DNA of 64,000 nt from Mycolicibacterium peregrinum. GTDB lineage: Bacteria; Actinomycetota; Actinomycetes; Mycobacteriales; Mycobacteriaceae. The first letter of the stretch is position 1. Each line of letters begins with the position of its first letter. The stretch spans positions 1-64,000 of the forward strand of contig NZ_LZSY01000118.1 of assembly GCF_001665625.1 (NCBI RefSeq). The letters are read 5' to 3'. The notes beneath the pieces were generated by a model, which had not been told where the DNA came from, ran no database searches, and was given only the letters and a program-made list of their open reading frames with translations. Positions 8,252-18,325 of this stretch are shown piece after piece. Position numbers and translations under genes: made by a program.

Positions 8252-11200
8252 TCAGGCAGCCCCTGCGGGCAGGAGTTTTTCGCACAGCAGGTCTGCCAAG
8301 CCGTGTACGGTCGTGATCCCTGTTGCCGAGATGCGTATTCCGGTTTCGTTCTCGATGCGGGTTCGTAATTCGAGTGCTCCCAGTGAATCCATGCCGTACT
8401 CAGAGAGCGGGCGGTCCGGGTCCACACTGCGCCGCAGGATCACGCTCACCTGATCGGAGATGACGTGCCGCAACTTGCCTGCCCACTCTTCCGGGGGAAG
8501 CTCGTCGAGCTCGGCGTGCAGCTTGCTTGTGCCCGTTGAACTCTGGCCGGTCGACCGGAATGCCTCGGCGAACGGACTGCGTTCGGCGAACACGCTCAGC
8601 CACGGCGCGCCGATGATCGGCGCGTAGCCGGTGTACGCCCGGTCGTGGCGCAGCAGTGCTTCGAACGCATACGCACCTTCGTCGGGCGCGATGGCGATTC
8701 CGGCGTTCTCGGCCAGCGCGGTGCCGCGGCCAATCTGCCCCCATGCGCCCCAGGCGATGGCGGTGCCCGGTAATCCCTTGGACCGGCGCCACAAGCTGAA
8801 GGCGTCCAGCCAGCTGTTAGCCGCGGCGTAGGCGCCCTGCCCGGGGGAACCGACCAGCGCTGCCGCCGAGGAGAACGAACAGAACCAGTCCAGCGGCTGG
8901 TCGGCGGTCGCGGTGTGGAGATTCCACGCGCCGTAAACCTTTGGTGCCCAGTCCCGCTCGATGAGCTCGTCGGTGATGTTGGTCAGCGCGGCGTCCTCGA
9001 TCACGCCCGCCGCGTGCAACACCCCCCGCACCGGGAGCCCGCCGGCGGTTGCCACTGCGACCAATCGTTCCGCAGTGCTCGGTTCGGCGATGTCGCCGCA
9101 TTCGACGAGGACGTCGACACCGGTCGCGCGGATGCGATCGATGATCTTCGACGCCGGTTCGCTCGGCTGGGAACGAGAAGACAGCACGATGCGTCCGCAT
9201 CCGTTGGCCGCCATTCTCTCGGCCATGAACAGTCCGAGGCCTCCGAGACCGCCGGTGACGATGTAGGCGCCGTCCGGCCGGTACACCCGCACCTGAGAAG
9301 GCGGAACCACAAGCCGGGTGGAGCCGGTGTGCGGGATGTCGAGAACGAGCTTGCCGGTGTGTTGCGCGCCGCTCATCATCCGGATGGCGCTGGCCGCGTC
9401 GGCGAGCGGATAGCGGGTGAACTCGGGCATCGGCAGGTCGCCTTCGGCGCTCAGCAGATACACCGTGGACAACAGCTCCCGCAACTGGTCCGGATGGCTG
9501 ACGGACATCAGCGCCAGGTCCACGGCATAGAACGACAGGTTGCGCCGGAAGGGGAAGAGCCCCAACCGGCTGTCACCATAGATGTCGCGCTTGCCGATCT
9601 CCACGAATCGCCCACCGAACGCCAGCAATTCGAGCCCGGCCCGTTGGGCTGCACCGGTCACCGAATTGAGCACGATGTCCACCCCGTAGCCCTGGGTGTC
9701 CTGACGAATCCGATCGGCGAACTCCAGGGTTCGCGAGTCGTAGACATGTTCAACGCCCATGTCCCGCAGCAACTGCCGGCGCTGCTCACTGCCTGCCGTG
9801 GCGAAGATCTCCGCGCCGACGGCGCGGGCGATGGCCATGGCGGCCTGGCCGACCCCGCCGGTGGCCGAGTGGATCAGTACCTTGTCGCCCGCCTTGATGC
9901 GGGCCATGTCGTTGAGACCGTAGTAGGCGGTCGCAGTCGCGATGGTCAGCGCCGCTGCCTCGGCATCGGACAACCCGGTCGGCAAGGTGGTGGCCAGCCG
10001 CGCGTCGCAGGTGACGAATGTGCCCCAACAGCCCTCGGCACACAAACCGCCCACATGGTCACCTACCTTGTGATCGGTGACGTCGGGTCCGACCGCGGTC
10101 ACCACCCCGGCGAAGTCGATGCCGAGCTGGGGAAGCCGGCCGTCGAAGGCGGGGTAGCGGCCGAAAGCGACCAGCACATCGGCGAAGTTGATGCTGGAGG
10201 CGGTGACCGCGACTTCGATCTGTCCCGGGCCCGGCGGAACATGTTCGCAGGCCACGAGTTCCATCGACTCCAGGTCCCCGGGGGTGCGGATCTGCAGCCG
10301 CATCCGATCGCGTTCGTGATGGGCGATGGTGGTCTGTCGCTCCTCGGGACGGAGGGGGGCCAGGCACAGCCGGGCGGTGTACCACCGCCCGTTGCGCCAT
10401 GCGGTCTCGTCTTCCTCGGATCCGCTGAGCAGCTGGGCACCCAACTGCTCCACGTCGACGGTCTGGTCCACATCGATCTGCGTGGCGGCCAGATGCGGGT
10501 GTTCGGTGCCGATGACCCGGATCAGGCCGCGTAGTTCGGCTTGATCCAGATTGGCCACATCGCCGGCCAGCACGGTCTGTGCATTACGGGTCACGACGTA
10601 CAGGCGGGGCAGTTCGCCGCTTATCTCCGGCAGTTGGCGGGTCATGTGGACCAGATGACGAACGTATTCACGACCCAACAACGGTGACTGCTCGGCGTGT
10701 TCACCGTCATTCGGCGCCGTCACGATGACCACCCCGGTGAAGCGGCCGGCCCGTAGATGGTTGGCGAGCTGCTCACAGGTGAGTGAGTCGTCGGCCTGGT
10801 TGGGCCAACTCATGCTGGTGCACAGTGCGCCACGGTCTTTCAGGATGTTGCACAGCTTGTCGGCAACCACGTCCGGGCCGGCGGCGGCGCTGATCACCAG
10901 CCATGAACCGGCATCGGCGTACTCCACCTCCGGCAGCTCCCGCTGACGCCATTCGACGGCGAGCAGTCTCTCGCTGAGAACCTGGTCGTCATGCGCGCCT
11001 GCGGATGCGCCGGTGCCCAGGCGTAAGCCCTGCACACTCAGTAGCACGGTGCCGTCGGTGTCGAGAACGTCGATGTCGGCCTCGATGCCCGTGGTGTCAG
11101 CGGCGGTCAACCTTGTGTAGCAGTAGTGCGCGTTGCGGGCCGGGCCGTATGTGCGCAACCGCCGGACCCCCAGCGGCAAGCCGAGCACGTCTCCGCCGAG

Positions 11201-14200
11201 CGCCTGGACATCGGGATGAGCCTCGACCGATTGGAAACAGGCGTCCAGCAACGCCGGATGTACCCCGTAGGCGTCCTGCTGTGAGCGGATCGAACGGGGG
11301 AGCACCACCTCGGCAAGCACCGTGCGTGCCTCTGTCTCGCCGGTGTACACGGTGACCAGACCGGTGAACGCCGGACCGTACTGAATACCGTGCCGGCCCA
11401 CCCGGTTACGGACCTCTGAGCCATCCTCGTCGCAGGGATGGACGGTCAGGATCGCGGAGATGTCGTAGCTGGGCGGAATCTCATCCGCCGCGGCCCGCAG
11501 GACGGCCGTTGCGTGCCGCCTCTGCTGGCCCTCCTCGTCGGTTTCCACGGTGAAGTCGGCCACGCCGGGAGCCGATACCGTCGCCGAGGCGCCCACCACC
11601 GTCTGTTCGTCCAGCAGCAGCGCCTGCTCGAACCGGATGTCACGGACTTCGGAAACCTCACCGATCACGGTCCGTGCAGCAGCCAGCGCCATCTCGCAGT
11701 ACGCGGCACCGGGGAGCACGGCGACCGAGCGAACCTGATGATCCTCGAGCCACGGCTGGGCTCCGGTGCCGACATCGGACTGCCAGACGTACCGTTCCGG
11801 TTCCTCGTGCAGTCGGACGTTGGCCCCCAACAACGGATGCACCGCGATGGTGCAACCGCCGTGGGTCGGAGCTTCCTGTCCACCGCCGCTGAGCCACAGC
11901 CGGCGGTGCGTCCAGGTCGGCAGCGGTGCGTCCACCAGCTGCCCGGTGGGGCACAGCACCGAGAAGTCGACCTCGGCGCCGGCGCTGTGAAGGTCTACCA
12001 GGAGATCGCGCAGTCCGTTCGGCATCGATTGTTGACGGCGCATCGCGGCCAATGCGGCCATCGGTGTCTCGCGCGCGGCGGCGGTCTGTTCCAGTGCGCG
12101 GGTGAGCAGCGGATGGGGCGAAAGTTCGGCGAATACCCGGTGGCCGTCCTCCAGCGCAGCTTGTACCGCGGTGGCGAAGCGCACCATCTTGCGCATGTTG
12201 GTCACCCAGTACTGGGCATCGCACACCGGCTGTTCCCGCGGGTCGAAAAGGGTCGCCGAATAGAACGGGATCTCCGGTGTCATCGGCTTGAGATCCGCGA
12301 GAGCCTCGGTGAGATCGCTGACGATCGGTTCCACCTGGGGCGAATGGAAGGCCACGTCGACGGGGACTTCGCGGGCCATGATCCCACGTTGTTCCCAGTC
12401 CGCCACCAGGTCTCGCACTGTCTGCGTGGTACCGGCGACGACAGTGGACTTCGGCGAAGCGACCACTGCCACCACGACGTCGTTGATGCCGCGGCCCGTC
12501 AACTCCGAAAGTACTTGTTTCGCAGGCATTTCCACGGCTGCCGTGGCGCCCTTGCCGGCGATCCTGGACATCAGCCGGGACCTGCGGCAGATGAGTCGTA
12601 GGCCGTCCTCCAGCGAGAGCGCCCCGGCGACGACAGCTGCTGCGCCCTCACCCAGGGAGTGGCCGATGACGGCACCGGGGTGCACCCCTTGCGCCCTCAT
12701 GGTGGCGGCCATGGCGACCTGCATGGTGAACAATGTCGGCTGCAGCCGGTCCTGGCCGGTCACGGTTTCCGGCGACGACATTGCCTCGGTCACAGAGAAT
12801 CCCGACTCTGCGGCAATGATCGGTTCGGCCTGCGCCACGGTGGCGGCGAACACGGGTTCGGTCGCCAGCAGATCGGCGCCCATTCCCGCCCATTGCGAAC
12901 CCTGGCCGGAGAACACCCAGACCGGTCCCCGGTCGTCGCGCCCCACTGCGGCTTGATGGGGGGTGTCACCCTCGGCGACCGCACGCAGGGCGGCGACCAG
13001 TTCCGGTCGGCTGCCGGCGCTCACGGCGGTGCGTACCGGCCGGTGTACCCGGCGGCGGGCCAAGGTGTAGGCCAGATCCGTCAGGGCGACATCGTCATGT
13101 GCGTCGACCCAGTCGGCCAGCCGGCCCGCTGTGCGACGCAGCTCTCCGGCCGAGGTTGACGACAGTGGGAACAGCAGGGACACCGGCGACTGGGCCGCTA
13201 CCGGCTCCTGGGCCGATACCGGTGCCTGCTCCACGATCGCGTGAACGTTGGTACCCGAAAGGCCGTACGAGGACACCGCTGCGCGCCGGGGGCGGTGCCC
13301 GTTGGTGCACCACGGAGTAGTCTGCTGCGGCACAAACAGATTGGTCGGAATCGCGGCGAGTTTGTCCGGCAGGCGGGTGAAATGGAGGTTCTGCGGAACC
13401 TCGCCGTGCTGCACGGCGAGGACCGCCTTCATCAGCCCAACGGCACCCGAGGCCGCCTGCGCATGTCCGAGGTTGGTCTTCACCGACGCGAGTGCGCAGG
13501 GGCCGTCGATGCCGTAAACCTTGGCCAGACTGGCGTATTCGATGGGGTCGCCCACGGGTGTCCCGGTGCCGTGCGCCTCGACCATTCCGACGGTGCCGGG
13601 ATCCACGCCGGCTGCGGCCAGGGCCGCCCGATAGACAGCGGTCTGGGCGGCATCCGAAGGGGTTGCGATGTTCACGGTGTGGCCGTCTTGATTGGCGGCG
13701 GTGCCACGTACTACCGCAAGGACACGGTCGCCATCCCGCACGGCGTCGTCCAGTCGTTTGAGCAACATCACGACGCAGCCTTCCCCGCTGACGAACCCGT
13801 CGGCCGCGACATCGAAAGCGTGGCAGTGCCCGGTCGCCGACAGCATGCCCTCCGCCGAACCGGAAGCGAACTTGCGCGGATCCAGTGCCAGAGTTGCGCC
13901 GCCCGCCAGGGCGAAATCACTCTCACCCTCGTGCAGGCTGCGACACGCCAGGTGTACCGCCGTCAGACCGGAGGAGCATGCCGTGTCGACTGTGAGCGCA
14001 GGGCCGTGCACCCCGAGCGCGTAGGCGATCCGGCCGGAAGCCAGGCTGAAGTTGTTGCCGCTGAAGCCATATGCCGCTTCCAGGACTTGAGCGTCGGCTG
14101 CCAGCATCTGGTAGTCGGCGTGCGTCAGTCCGACGAACACACCCGTCAGTGAGTCGGCAAGCGCATCCCGTGTGAGTCCGGCGTGCTCCATCGCCTCCCA

Positions 14201-14575
14201 GGCGGTCTCCAGCAACAGCCGTTGCTGCGGATCGAGTGCGGCACTTTCACGTTCGTTGATGCCGAAGAACTCGGCGTCGAAGCCGGCAACGTCATCCAGG
14301 AAGGCACCCCACTTCGACACCGACCGGCCGGGCACCCCAGGTTCCGGGTCGTAGTATTCGTCGGCGTCCCAGCGGTCTGACGGAACCTCGGTGACCAGAT
14401 CGTCGCCTCGGATCAAGGCCTCCCACAGGCGCTCCGGGGAGTCGATGCCGCCCGGGAGCCGGCAGGACATTCCGATGATGGCGACCGGCGTGACGGGTGC
14501 GGCAGGCACACGGGCGGTACCGATCCCGGTATCCGATCCCGGAAGCCCTCCACGCACGATTTCGGATGCATTCAA
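8252..14575 (-). CDS. Mas-like type I polyketide synthase (KS-AT-DH-ER-KR-ACP), fully reducing
   Basis: A single-module, fully reducing PKS of about 2107 residues, the size and domain order of mycobacterial Mas-like enzymes. KS about 30-460 (DTACSSG Cys200, EAHGTGT His335, NLGHAQ His371). AT about 550-860 (GHSLGE Ser640, VAFH 741-744). DH about 910-1190 (His946 in LEDHQV, Asp1111 in LLDACF). ER about 1430-1750 ([10 protein letters not shown]). KR about 1770-1950 ([10 protein letters not shown]; Ser and Tyr in the SDR active-site region). ACP about 2040-2103 (GMDSLGAL Ser2064). All active sites look intact. The TTG at 14575 is chosen because GGGAGGAG sits 6 bases upstream; an in-frame ATG at 14611 lacks a ribosome site. 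The AT motif has Phe where methylmalonyl-specific enzymes have Ser, suggesting malonyl extension. The divergent FAAL gene probably loads the starter acyl chain. Confidence 0.95.
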   Translation of the reverse strand: MNASEIVRGGLPGSDTGIGTARVPAAPVTPVAIIGMSCRLPGGIDSPERLWEALIRGDDLVTEVPSDRWDADEYYDPEPGVPGRSVSKWGAFLDDVAGFDAEFFGINERESAALDPQQRLLLETAWEAMEHAGLTRDALADSLTGVFVGLTHADYQMLAADAQVLEAAYGFSGNNFSLASGRIAYALGVHGPALTVDTACSSGLTAVHLACRSLHEGESDFALAGGATLALDPRKFASGSAEGMLSATGHCHAFDVAADGFVSGEGCVVMLLKRLDDAVRDGDRVLAVVRGTAANQDGHTVNIATPSDAAQTAVYRAALAAAGVDPGTVGMVEAHGTGTPVGDPIEYASLAKVYGIDGPCALASVKTNLGHAQAASGAVGLMKAVLAVQHGEVPQNLHFTRLPDKLAAIPTNLFVPQQTTPWCTNGHRPRRAAVSSYGLSGTNVHAIVEQAPVSAQEPVAAQSPVSLLFPLSSTSAGELRRTAGRLADWVDAHDDVALTDLAYTLARRRVHRPVRTAVSAGSRPELVAALRAVAEGDTPHQAAVGRDDRGPVWVFSGQGSQWAGMGADLLATEPVFAATVAQAEPIIAAESGFSVTEAMSSPETVTGQDRLQPTLFTMQVAMAATMRAQGVHPGAVIGHSLGEGAAAVVAGALSLEDGLRLICRRSRLMSRIAGKGATAAVEMPAKQVLSELTGRGINDVVVAVVASPKSTVVAGTTQTVRDLVADWEQRGIMAREVPVDVAFHSPQVEPIVSDLTEALADLKPMTPEIPFYSATLFDPREQPVCDAQYWVTNMRKMVRFATAVQAALEDGHRVFAELSPHPLLTRALEQTAAARETPMAALAAMRRQQSMPNGLRDLLVDLHSAGAEVDFSVLCPTGQLVDAPLPTWTHRRLWLSGGGQEAPTHGGCTIAVHPLLGANVRLHEEPERYVWQSDVGTGAQPWLEDHQVRSVAVLPGAAYCEMALAAARTVIGEVSEVRDIRFEQALLLDEQTVVGASATVSAPGVADFTVETDEEGQQRRHATAVLRAAADEIPPSYDISAILTVHPCDEDGSEVRNRVGRHGIQYGPAFTGLVTVYTGETEARTVLAEVVLPRSIRSQQDAYGVHPALLDACFQSVEAHPDVQALGGDVLGLPLGVRRLRTYGPARNAHYCYTRLTAADTTGIEADIDVLDTDGTVLLSVQGLRLGTGASAGAHDDQVLSERLLAVEWRQRELPEVEYADAGSWLVISAAAGPDVVADKLCNILKDRGALCTSMSWPNQADDSLTCEQLANHLRAGRFTGVVIVTAPNDGEHAEQSPLLGREYVRHLVHMTRQLPEISGELPRLYVVTRNAQTVLAGDVANLDQAELRGLIRVIGTEHPHLAATQIDVDQTVDVEQLGAQLLSGSEEDETAWRNGRWYTARLCLAPLRPEERQTTIAHHERDRMRLQIRTPGDLESMELVACEHVPPGPGQIEVAVTASSINFADVLVAFGRYPAFDGRLPQLGIDFAGVVTAVGPDVTDHKVGDHVGGLCAEGCWGTFVTCDARLATTLPTGLSDAEAAALTIATATAYYGLNDMARIKAGDKVLIHSATGGVGQAAMAIARAVGAEIFATAGSEQRRQLLRDMGVEHVYDSRTLEFADRIRQDTQGYGVDIVLNSVTGAAQRAGLELLAFGGRFVEIGKRDIYGDSRLGLFPFRRNLSFYAVDLALMSVSHPDQLRELLSTVYLLSAEGDLPMPEFTRYPLADAASAIRMMSGAQHTGKLVLDIPHTGSTRLVVPPSQVRVYRPDGAYIVTGGLGGLGLFMAERMAANGCGRIVLSSRSQPSEPASKIIDRIRATGVDVLVECGDIAEPSTAERLVAVATAGGLPVRGVLHAAGVIEDAALTNITDELIERDWAPKVYGAWNLHTATADQPLDWFCSFSSAAALVGSPGQGAYAAANSWLDAFSLWRRSKGLPGTAIAWGAWGQIGRGTALAENAGIAIAPDEGAYAFEALLRHDRAYTGYAPIIGAPWLSVFAERSPFAEAFRSTGQSSTGTSKLHAELDELPPEEWAGKLRHVISDQVSVILRRSVDPDRPLSEYGMDSLGALELRTRIENETGIRISATGITTVHGLADLLCEKLLPAGAA

Positions 14576-14985
14576 TTCGCACTCCTCCCGGCAGGCCTTT
14601 CCGCGGTTCATCCGCGATGAGGCCAGATACCTGCATTCGAACGCCGGGCCGCAGAATTTGATCGCCGGTAGCGAGCGTCCAATAGCGGCTCAACGCCCGT
14701 CGCGGGCGCTCACAAACGTTAACAGTATGTTCGCTGCGCAAAGTTGTCTCGCGATCGGATCAATCCACAGGTGAGATGCAGGCGATTTCAACTACTTCGG
14801 GGTCTTTCGCCTGCTCAAGCCTTAACAGTCAAGATCAGAGGCGTTTCGCCGCCGTCGTGGTCCTGTTTCGCTCATTTCGTCCCACTAGTGCGGAATGACG
14901 TGGCTGTGATTCATAAGGCTACTCAAATATAGTTTGCTGACGGTTCTGGATATCTCGGCGCGCTTACCGCGATACCCTGACTCCC
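14576..14985. promoter_or_regulatory. Divergent promoter region between the PKS and the FAAL gene
   Basis: About 410 bases separating two outward-facing genes, so it must carry promoters for both. The part around 14760-14960 is AT-richer than the coding flanks. A TATAGT hexamer at 14928-14933 is a possible -10 element for the plus-strand FAAL gene, but I find no good -35 partner. The sequence GGGAGGAG (minus strand, 14582-14589) is the ribosome site for the PKS start. No clear operator palindrome was seen. Confidence 0.5.
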
Positions 14986-16722
14986 GTGGGCGAGGCATCC
15001 ATTTTGACGTTGCTGCAGGAGCGAGCGGGTCTGCAGGGCGACGACACGGCGATGACGTTTGTTGACTATGAACATAATTTCGACGGGTCGGCAGAGAGCC
15101 TGACGTACTCGCAGCTGTACCGGCGTGCGTGCAACGTGGCGCGGGCGCTCGGCGGCTTCGGCTCACCCGGCGACCGCGCCCTGATCCTTGCGCCACAGGG
15201 GTTGGACTACATCGTCGCCTTCTACGGCGCGCTACAGGCGGGCCGGATCGCGGTTCCGTTGGCGGTTCCCATGGGAGGTGTCAGCGATGAGCGGGTCAGC
15301 TCGGTGCTGCAAGATGCGGAGCCCACGGTGATCCTGACCACCTCCGCGGTCTCCGGTGCAGTCACCGACTACCTCAGGGCCAATTCCCTGGCCGCACCGG
15401 CGATCGTCGAGGTCGACACCCTGGATCTCGACGCTGCAGGCGGGCTGGCATCACACAGCGAAAATCCCACGGATACCGCGTATTTGCAGTACACATCCGG
15501 GTCGACCCGGCAGCCGGCCGGGGTCATGATGTCGCACCGAAACCTCTTGGCCAACTTCGAACAGCTGATGTCCGGTTACTTCGCCGACTTCGGAAATGTC
15601 GTCCCAGAGGGCTCGGCCATCGTGTCGTGGCTGCCCTTCTATCACGACATGGGTTTGTACCTCGGAGTCTGCGGGCCGGTGCTGGCAGGAGTCCCCGCCG
15701 TCCTGATGAGCCCGGTGGCATTCCTGCAACGCCCCGCACGGTGGATGCAGATGCTCGCGACCAACGGCCGTACCTACACGGCTGCACCGAACTTCGCGTT
15801 CGAACTGGCGGTGCGCAAGACGTCGGACGCGGACATGGCCGGGCTCGATCTCTCTCAGATTCTCGTCATCATCACCGGTAGCGAGCGGGTTCACCCCGCA
15901 ACGCTCGAGCGCTTCACCCAGCGGTTCGCCAAATTCAACCTGGACCCCGCGGTGATACGGCCTTCCTACGGGATGGCCGAGGCCACGGTGTACATCGCAA
16001 CCCGCGAAGCGGGTGAACCGCCGGCGATCGTGCGTTTCGAATCCGAAACGCTGACCGCCGGCACCGCGCAGCGCTGTGAGGCCGGAACGGGCACCCCGCT
16101 GGTCAGTTACGGCATCCCGGTCTCGCCGACGATCAGGATCGTCGACCCCGAGACCAACGCCGAGTGTCCGCCCGGAACCGTCGGGGAGATCTGGGTATAC
16201 GGCGACAACGTCGCAAGCGGCTACTGGAACAGGCCGGATGCAACCGAGTCGACCTTCGGTGCGAGGATTGCCGCTCCGGCGGTGGTTACGCCCGAAGGCC
16301 CGTGGCTGCGCACCGGGGATTCGGGATTCATTTTCGACGACGAGTTGTACGTCATCGGCCGGATCAAGGATCTGCTGATCGTGTACGGGCGTAATCACTC
16401 TCCCGATGACATCGAGGCGACCATCCAGGAGATCAGCCGGGGCCGGTGTGCGGCCATCGCGGTCCCGGACGGCGCTACCGAAAAGTTGGTCGTGATCATC
16501 GAATTCAGGAAGCCGTCGGAATCGGTCGATGGACCGGCCGAGCAAATCTCGGCGGTCAAGCGTGATGTCACCTCGGCCATCTTCAACACCCACAGTCTGG
16601 GAGTGGCCGACCTTGTTCTGGTGCCTCCAGGTTCTATCCCGATCACCACGAGCGGCAAGGTCCGGCGTGCGGCCTGTGTCGATCAGTACCGGCAGGGCGA
16701 ATTCGCCAGGCTGGACGCGTGA
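14986..16722 (+). CDS. Fatty-acyl-AMP ligase (FAAL-type FadD)
   Basis: A 578-residue ANL-superfamily enzyme, the usual length of mycobacterial FAALs such as FadD28. The ATP-binding motif [18 protein letters not shown] and the C-terminal hinge [20 protein letters not shown] are typical of FAALs rather than CoA-forming FadDs. FAALs adenylate fatty acids and hand the acyl-AMP to a PKS or NRPS carrier domain instead of CoA. Lying divergently from the Mas-like PKS and in the same locus as an NRPS, it most likely provides the fatty-acyl starter for the lipid part of the product. The GTG at 14986 has no obvious ribosome site, so a leaderless transcript is possible. The TGA lies 22 bases before the next start. 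Confidence 0.92.
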   Translation: MGEASILTLLQERAGLQGDDTAMTFVDYEHNFDGSAESLTYSQLYRRACNVARALGGFGSPGDRALILAPQGLDYIVAFYGALQAGRIAVPLAVPMGGVSDERVSSVLQDAEPTVILTTSAVSGAVTDYLRANSLAAPAIVEVDTLDLDAAGGLASHSENPTDTAYLQYTSGSTRQPAGVMMSHRNLLANFEQLMSGYFADFGNVVPEGSAIVSWLPFYHDMGLYLGVCGPVLAGVPAVLMSPVAFLQRPARWMQMLATNGRTYTAAPNFAFELAVRKTSDADMAGLDLSQILVIITGSERVHPATLERFTQRFAKFNLDPAVIRPSYGMAEATVYIATREAGEPPAIVRFESETLTAGTAQRCEAGTGTPLVSYGIPVSPTIRIVDPETNAECPPGTVGEIWVYGDNVASGYWNRPDATESTFGARIAAPAVVTPEGPWLRTGDSGFIFDDELYVIGRIKDLLIVYGRNHSPDDIEATIQEISRGRCAAIAVPDGATEKLVVIIEFRKPSESVDGPAEQISAVKRDVTSAIFNTHSLGVADLVLVPPGSIPITTSGKVRRAACVDQYRQGEFARLDA

Positions 16723-16744
16723 GTGCCTGTTCGGGGAATGGAAC

Positions 16745-17542
16745 GTGAACCTTGCCTACGCCGATCACGGCGGCGACGGGGAGCCAGTGTTGTTCATCGC
16801 CGGTCAGGGCGGGGTAGGGCGGACCTGGGATCTCCATCAAGTACCCGCATTCCGCGCCGCCGGATATCGGGTGATCACGTTCGACAACAGAGGTGTGGGC
16901 GCGACGTCGGACGCCGAGGGCTTCAGCTCGGCGACAATGGTTGCTGACACGGCCGAGCTGATCGAGCGACTCGATCTTGGGCCCGTCCGGGTGGTGGCGG
17001 TCTCGATGGGCTCATATATCGCACAGGAATTGATGCTGTCCCGTCCCGAACTGATACGGCAGGCCGCATTGATGGCAACCCGGGCCCGTCACGACCGCAC
17101 GCGGGAATTCTTCCGTACCGCCGAAGAGGATTTGGCCGGTGCCGGGGTGCGGTTGCCGGCCACCTATGATGCGAAACTACGCTTGCTTGAGAGCTTTTCA
17201 CCGAGAACGCTGAATGATGAGGAAGCCGTACGTGACTGGATCGACATGTTCACCAGGTGGCCGGCGAAGGTGACACCAGGTATTCGCGCTCAATATGGCG
17301 TCGCGCCGCGAAGCGATCGGCGACCCGCCTACCGTACGATCACCACCGACGTCCTCGTCATCGGATTTGCCGACGATCTCGTGATGCCGCCGTACCTGGG
17401 AGCAGAGGTGGCAGATGCGTTGCCCAACGGGCGATATCTCGAAATCGCCGATACCGGACACCTCGGTTTTCTGGAGCGGCCGAACGTCGTAAACGAGGTA
17501 ATTCTGGACTTCTTCCTGGTTGGTGCCTGCGGACGTGCGTAG
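16745..17542 (+). CDS. Alpha/beta hydrolase, possible discrete thioesterase of the lipid locus
   Basis: A 265-residue alpha/beta-hydrolase. The fold is shown by the oxyanion-hole strand FIAGQGGVGRTW, the FDNRGVG loop, the nucleophile elbow AVSMGS (the first Gly of GxSxG is Ala), an acid near VIGFADDLVMP and the catalytic His in DTGHLGFLE. The GTG at 16745 follows GGGGAA by 6 bases. The open frame continues upstream into the FAAL gene but without a better start. It is probably co-transcribed with the FAAL gene. It could hydrolyse aberrant acyl thioesters, release the polyketide, or act as an esterase on the final lipid. It lacks the GHSMGA context of classical type II thioesterases such as TesA, so the assignment stays general. 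Confidence 0.8.
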   Translation: MNLAYADHGGDGEPVLFIAGQGGVGRTWDLHQVPAFRAAGYRVITFDNRGVGATSDAEGFSSATMVADTAELIERLDLGPVRVVAVSMGSYIAQELMLSRPELIRQAALMATRARHDRTREFFRTAEEDLAGAGVRLPATYDAKLRLLESFSPRTLNDEEAVRDWIDMFTRWPAKVTPGIRAQYGVAPRSDRRPAYRTITTDVLVIGFADDLVMPPYLGAEVADALPNGRYLEIADTGHLGFLERPNVVNEVILDFFLVGACGRA

Positions 17543-17896
17543 AAATCGCGAAATGACCCCGACCCACAGCTGTCCCGCAGCGATTGCTCAGAGATGCGAG
17601 ACTATTAGCTGCGTTAAATTCCGTTCCCACTTCGACGGTGTGCGATATGGATTACGATCCCGTATCACCTTGGGAATGGGCCGATATGGAGGTGGCCTGA
17701 ATGATCTACTTGTCAGGTTCGAACTGTCCTGCCCGAGCTACCGTGTGTCTGCCGTGACCACAGCGCCCGGCTGGGTTCGAATGCCAACCGCATCAGTGTT
17801 GCCGATGCCTCGCCGAGGATCGCGGTCGATGTACTTCGCCGGCTCCTGTGGCGTGGATGGTCCGGACTAGACCGCGGATTCAGGGGGTACTTGAAC
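17543..17896. other. Leader region upstream of the mmpS-mmpL-mmpL operon
   Basis: About 350 bases between the hydrolase and mmpS, both plus strand, with no normal-sized gene. It is AT-richer than its surroundings around 17590-17680. Two tiny head-to-tail open frames are present: 17647-17700 (17 codons) and 17701-17757 (18 codons). The second has GGAGG at 17689-17693 placed correctly for its ATG. They may be leader peptides or chance. The region presumably also contains the promoter of the export genes. Confidence 0.4.
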
Positions 17897-18325
17897 GTGG
17901 GGGTTCTGAAGCGGGTTTGGATTCCGCTGTTGATATTGGTGGTCCTGGGTGCAGGAGGATTCACCGTCCTTCGGCTGCATAAGGTTTTCGGTTCCGAGAC
18001 CCGCCCTGCTTATGCCGACACCGAGCTTGAGGAGCGCAAGCCCTACGACCCCAAGCAGCTGGTGTACGAGGTATTCGGCCCACCTGGGACGGTCGCCAAC
18101 ATCAGCTATTTCGACGTCGACGCCGAGCCGCAGTTCGTCGAAGGTGCAAGCCTGCCATGGTCATTGAAGTTCCCGATGAGCGAGGCCACCTCGATGGTCA
18201 ACGTCATCGCGCAGGGCGACAGCGACAGAATCGGCTGCCGCATCATCATCGATGACAAGGTGAAGTCGGAAAGAGTCGAGAACGGCGAAAGTGCCTTCAC
18301 CTACTGCCTTCTGAAGGCCGCATGA
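17897..18325 (+). CDS. MmpS-family small membrane protein
   Basis: A 142-residue accessory protein of the MmpS family. It has a short cytoplasmic start, one membrane anchor ([18 protein letters not shown]), a conserved R/K-H-K segment, and an extracytoplasmic beta-rich domain with [10 protein letters not shown] and two cysteines near the C-terminus (IGCRI and TYCLL) that probably form a disulfide. MmpS proteins stabilise or assist MmpL exporters. The GTG at 17897 lies 9 bases after AGGGGG (17882-17887); an in-frame TTG at 17891 would be only 3 bases away. The TGA overlaps the ATG of the first mmpL (ATGA), indicating translational coupling. Confidence 0.92.
   Translation: MGVLKRVWIPLLILVVLGAGGFTVLRLHKVFGSETRPAYADTELEERKPYDPKQLVYEVFGPPGTVANISYFDVDAEPQFVEGASLPWSLKFPMSEATSMVNVIAQGDSDRIGCRIIIDDKVKSERVENGESAFTYCLLKAA

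Noticed and set aside
8915-10534. Long plus-strand open frame across the PKS ER/KR region
   Set aside because: Shadow of the PKS coding strand; Gly/Arg/His-rich translation with no motif, while the opposite frame has intact catalytic motifs.
11438-12601. Plus-strand open frame across the PKS AT/DH region
   Set aside because: Same reasoning; the DH and AT active-site motifs are read on the minus strand.
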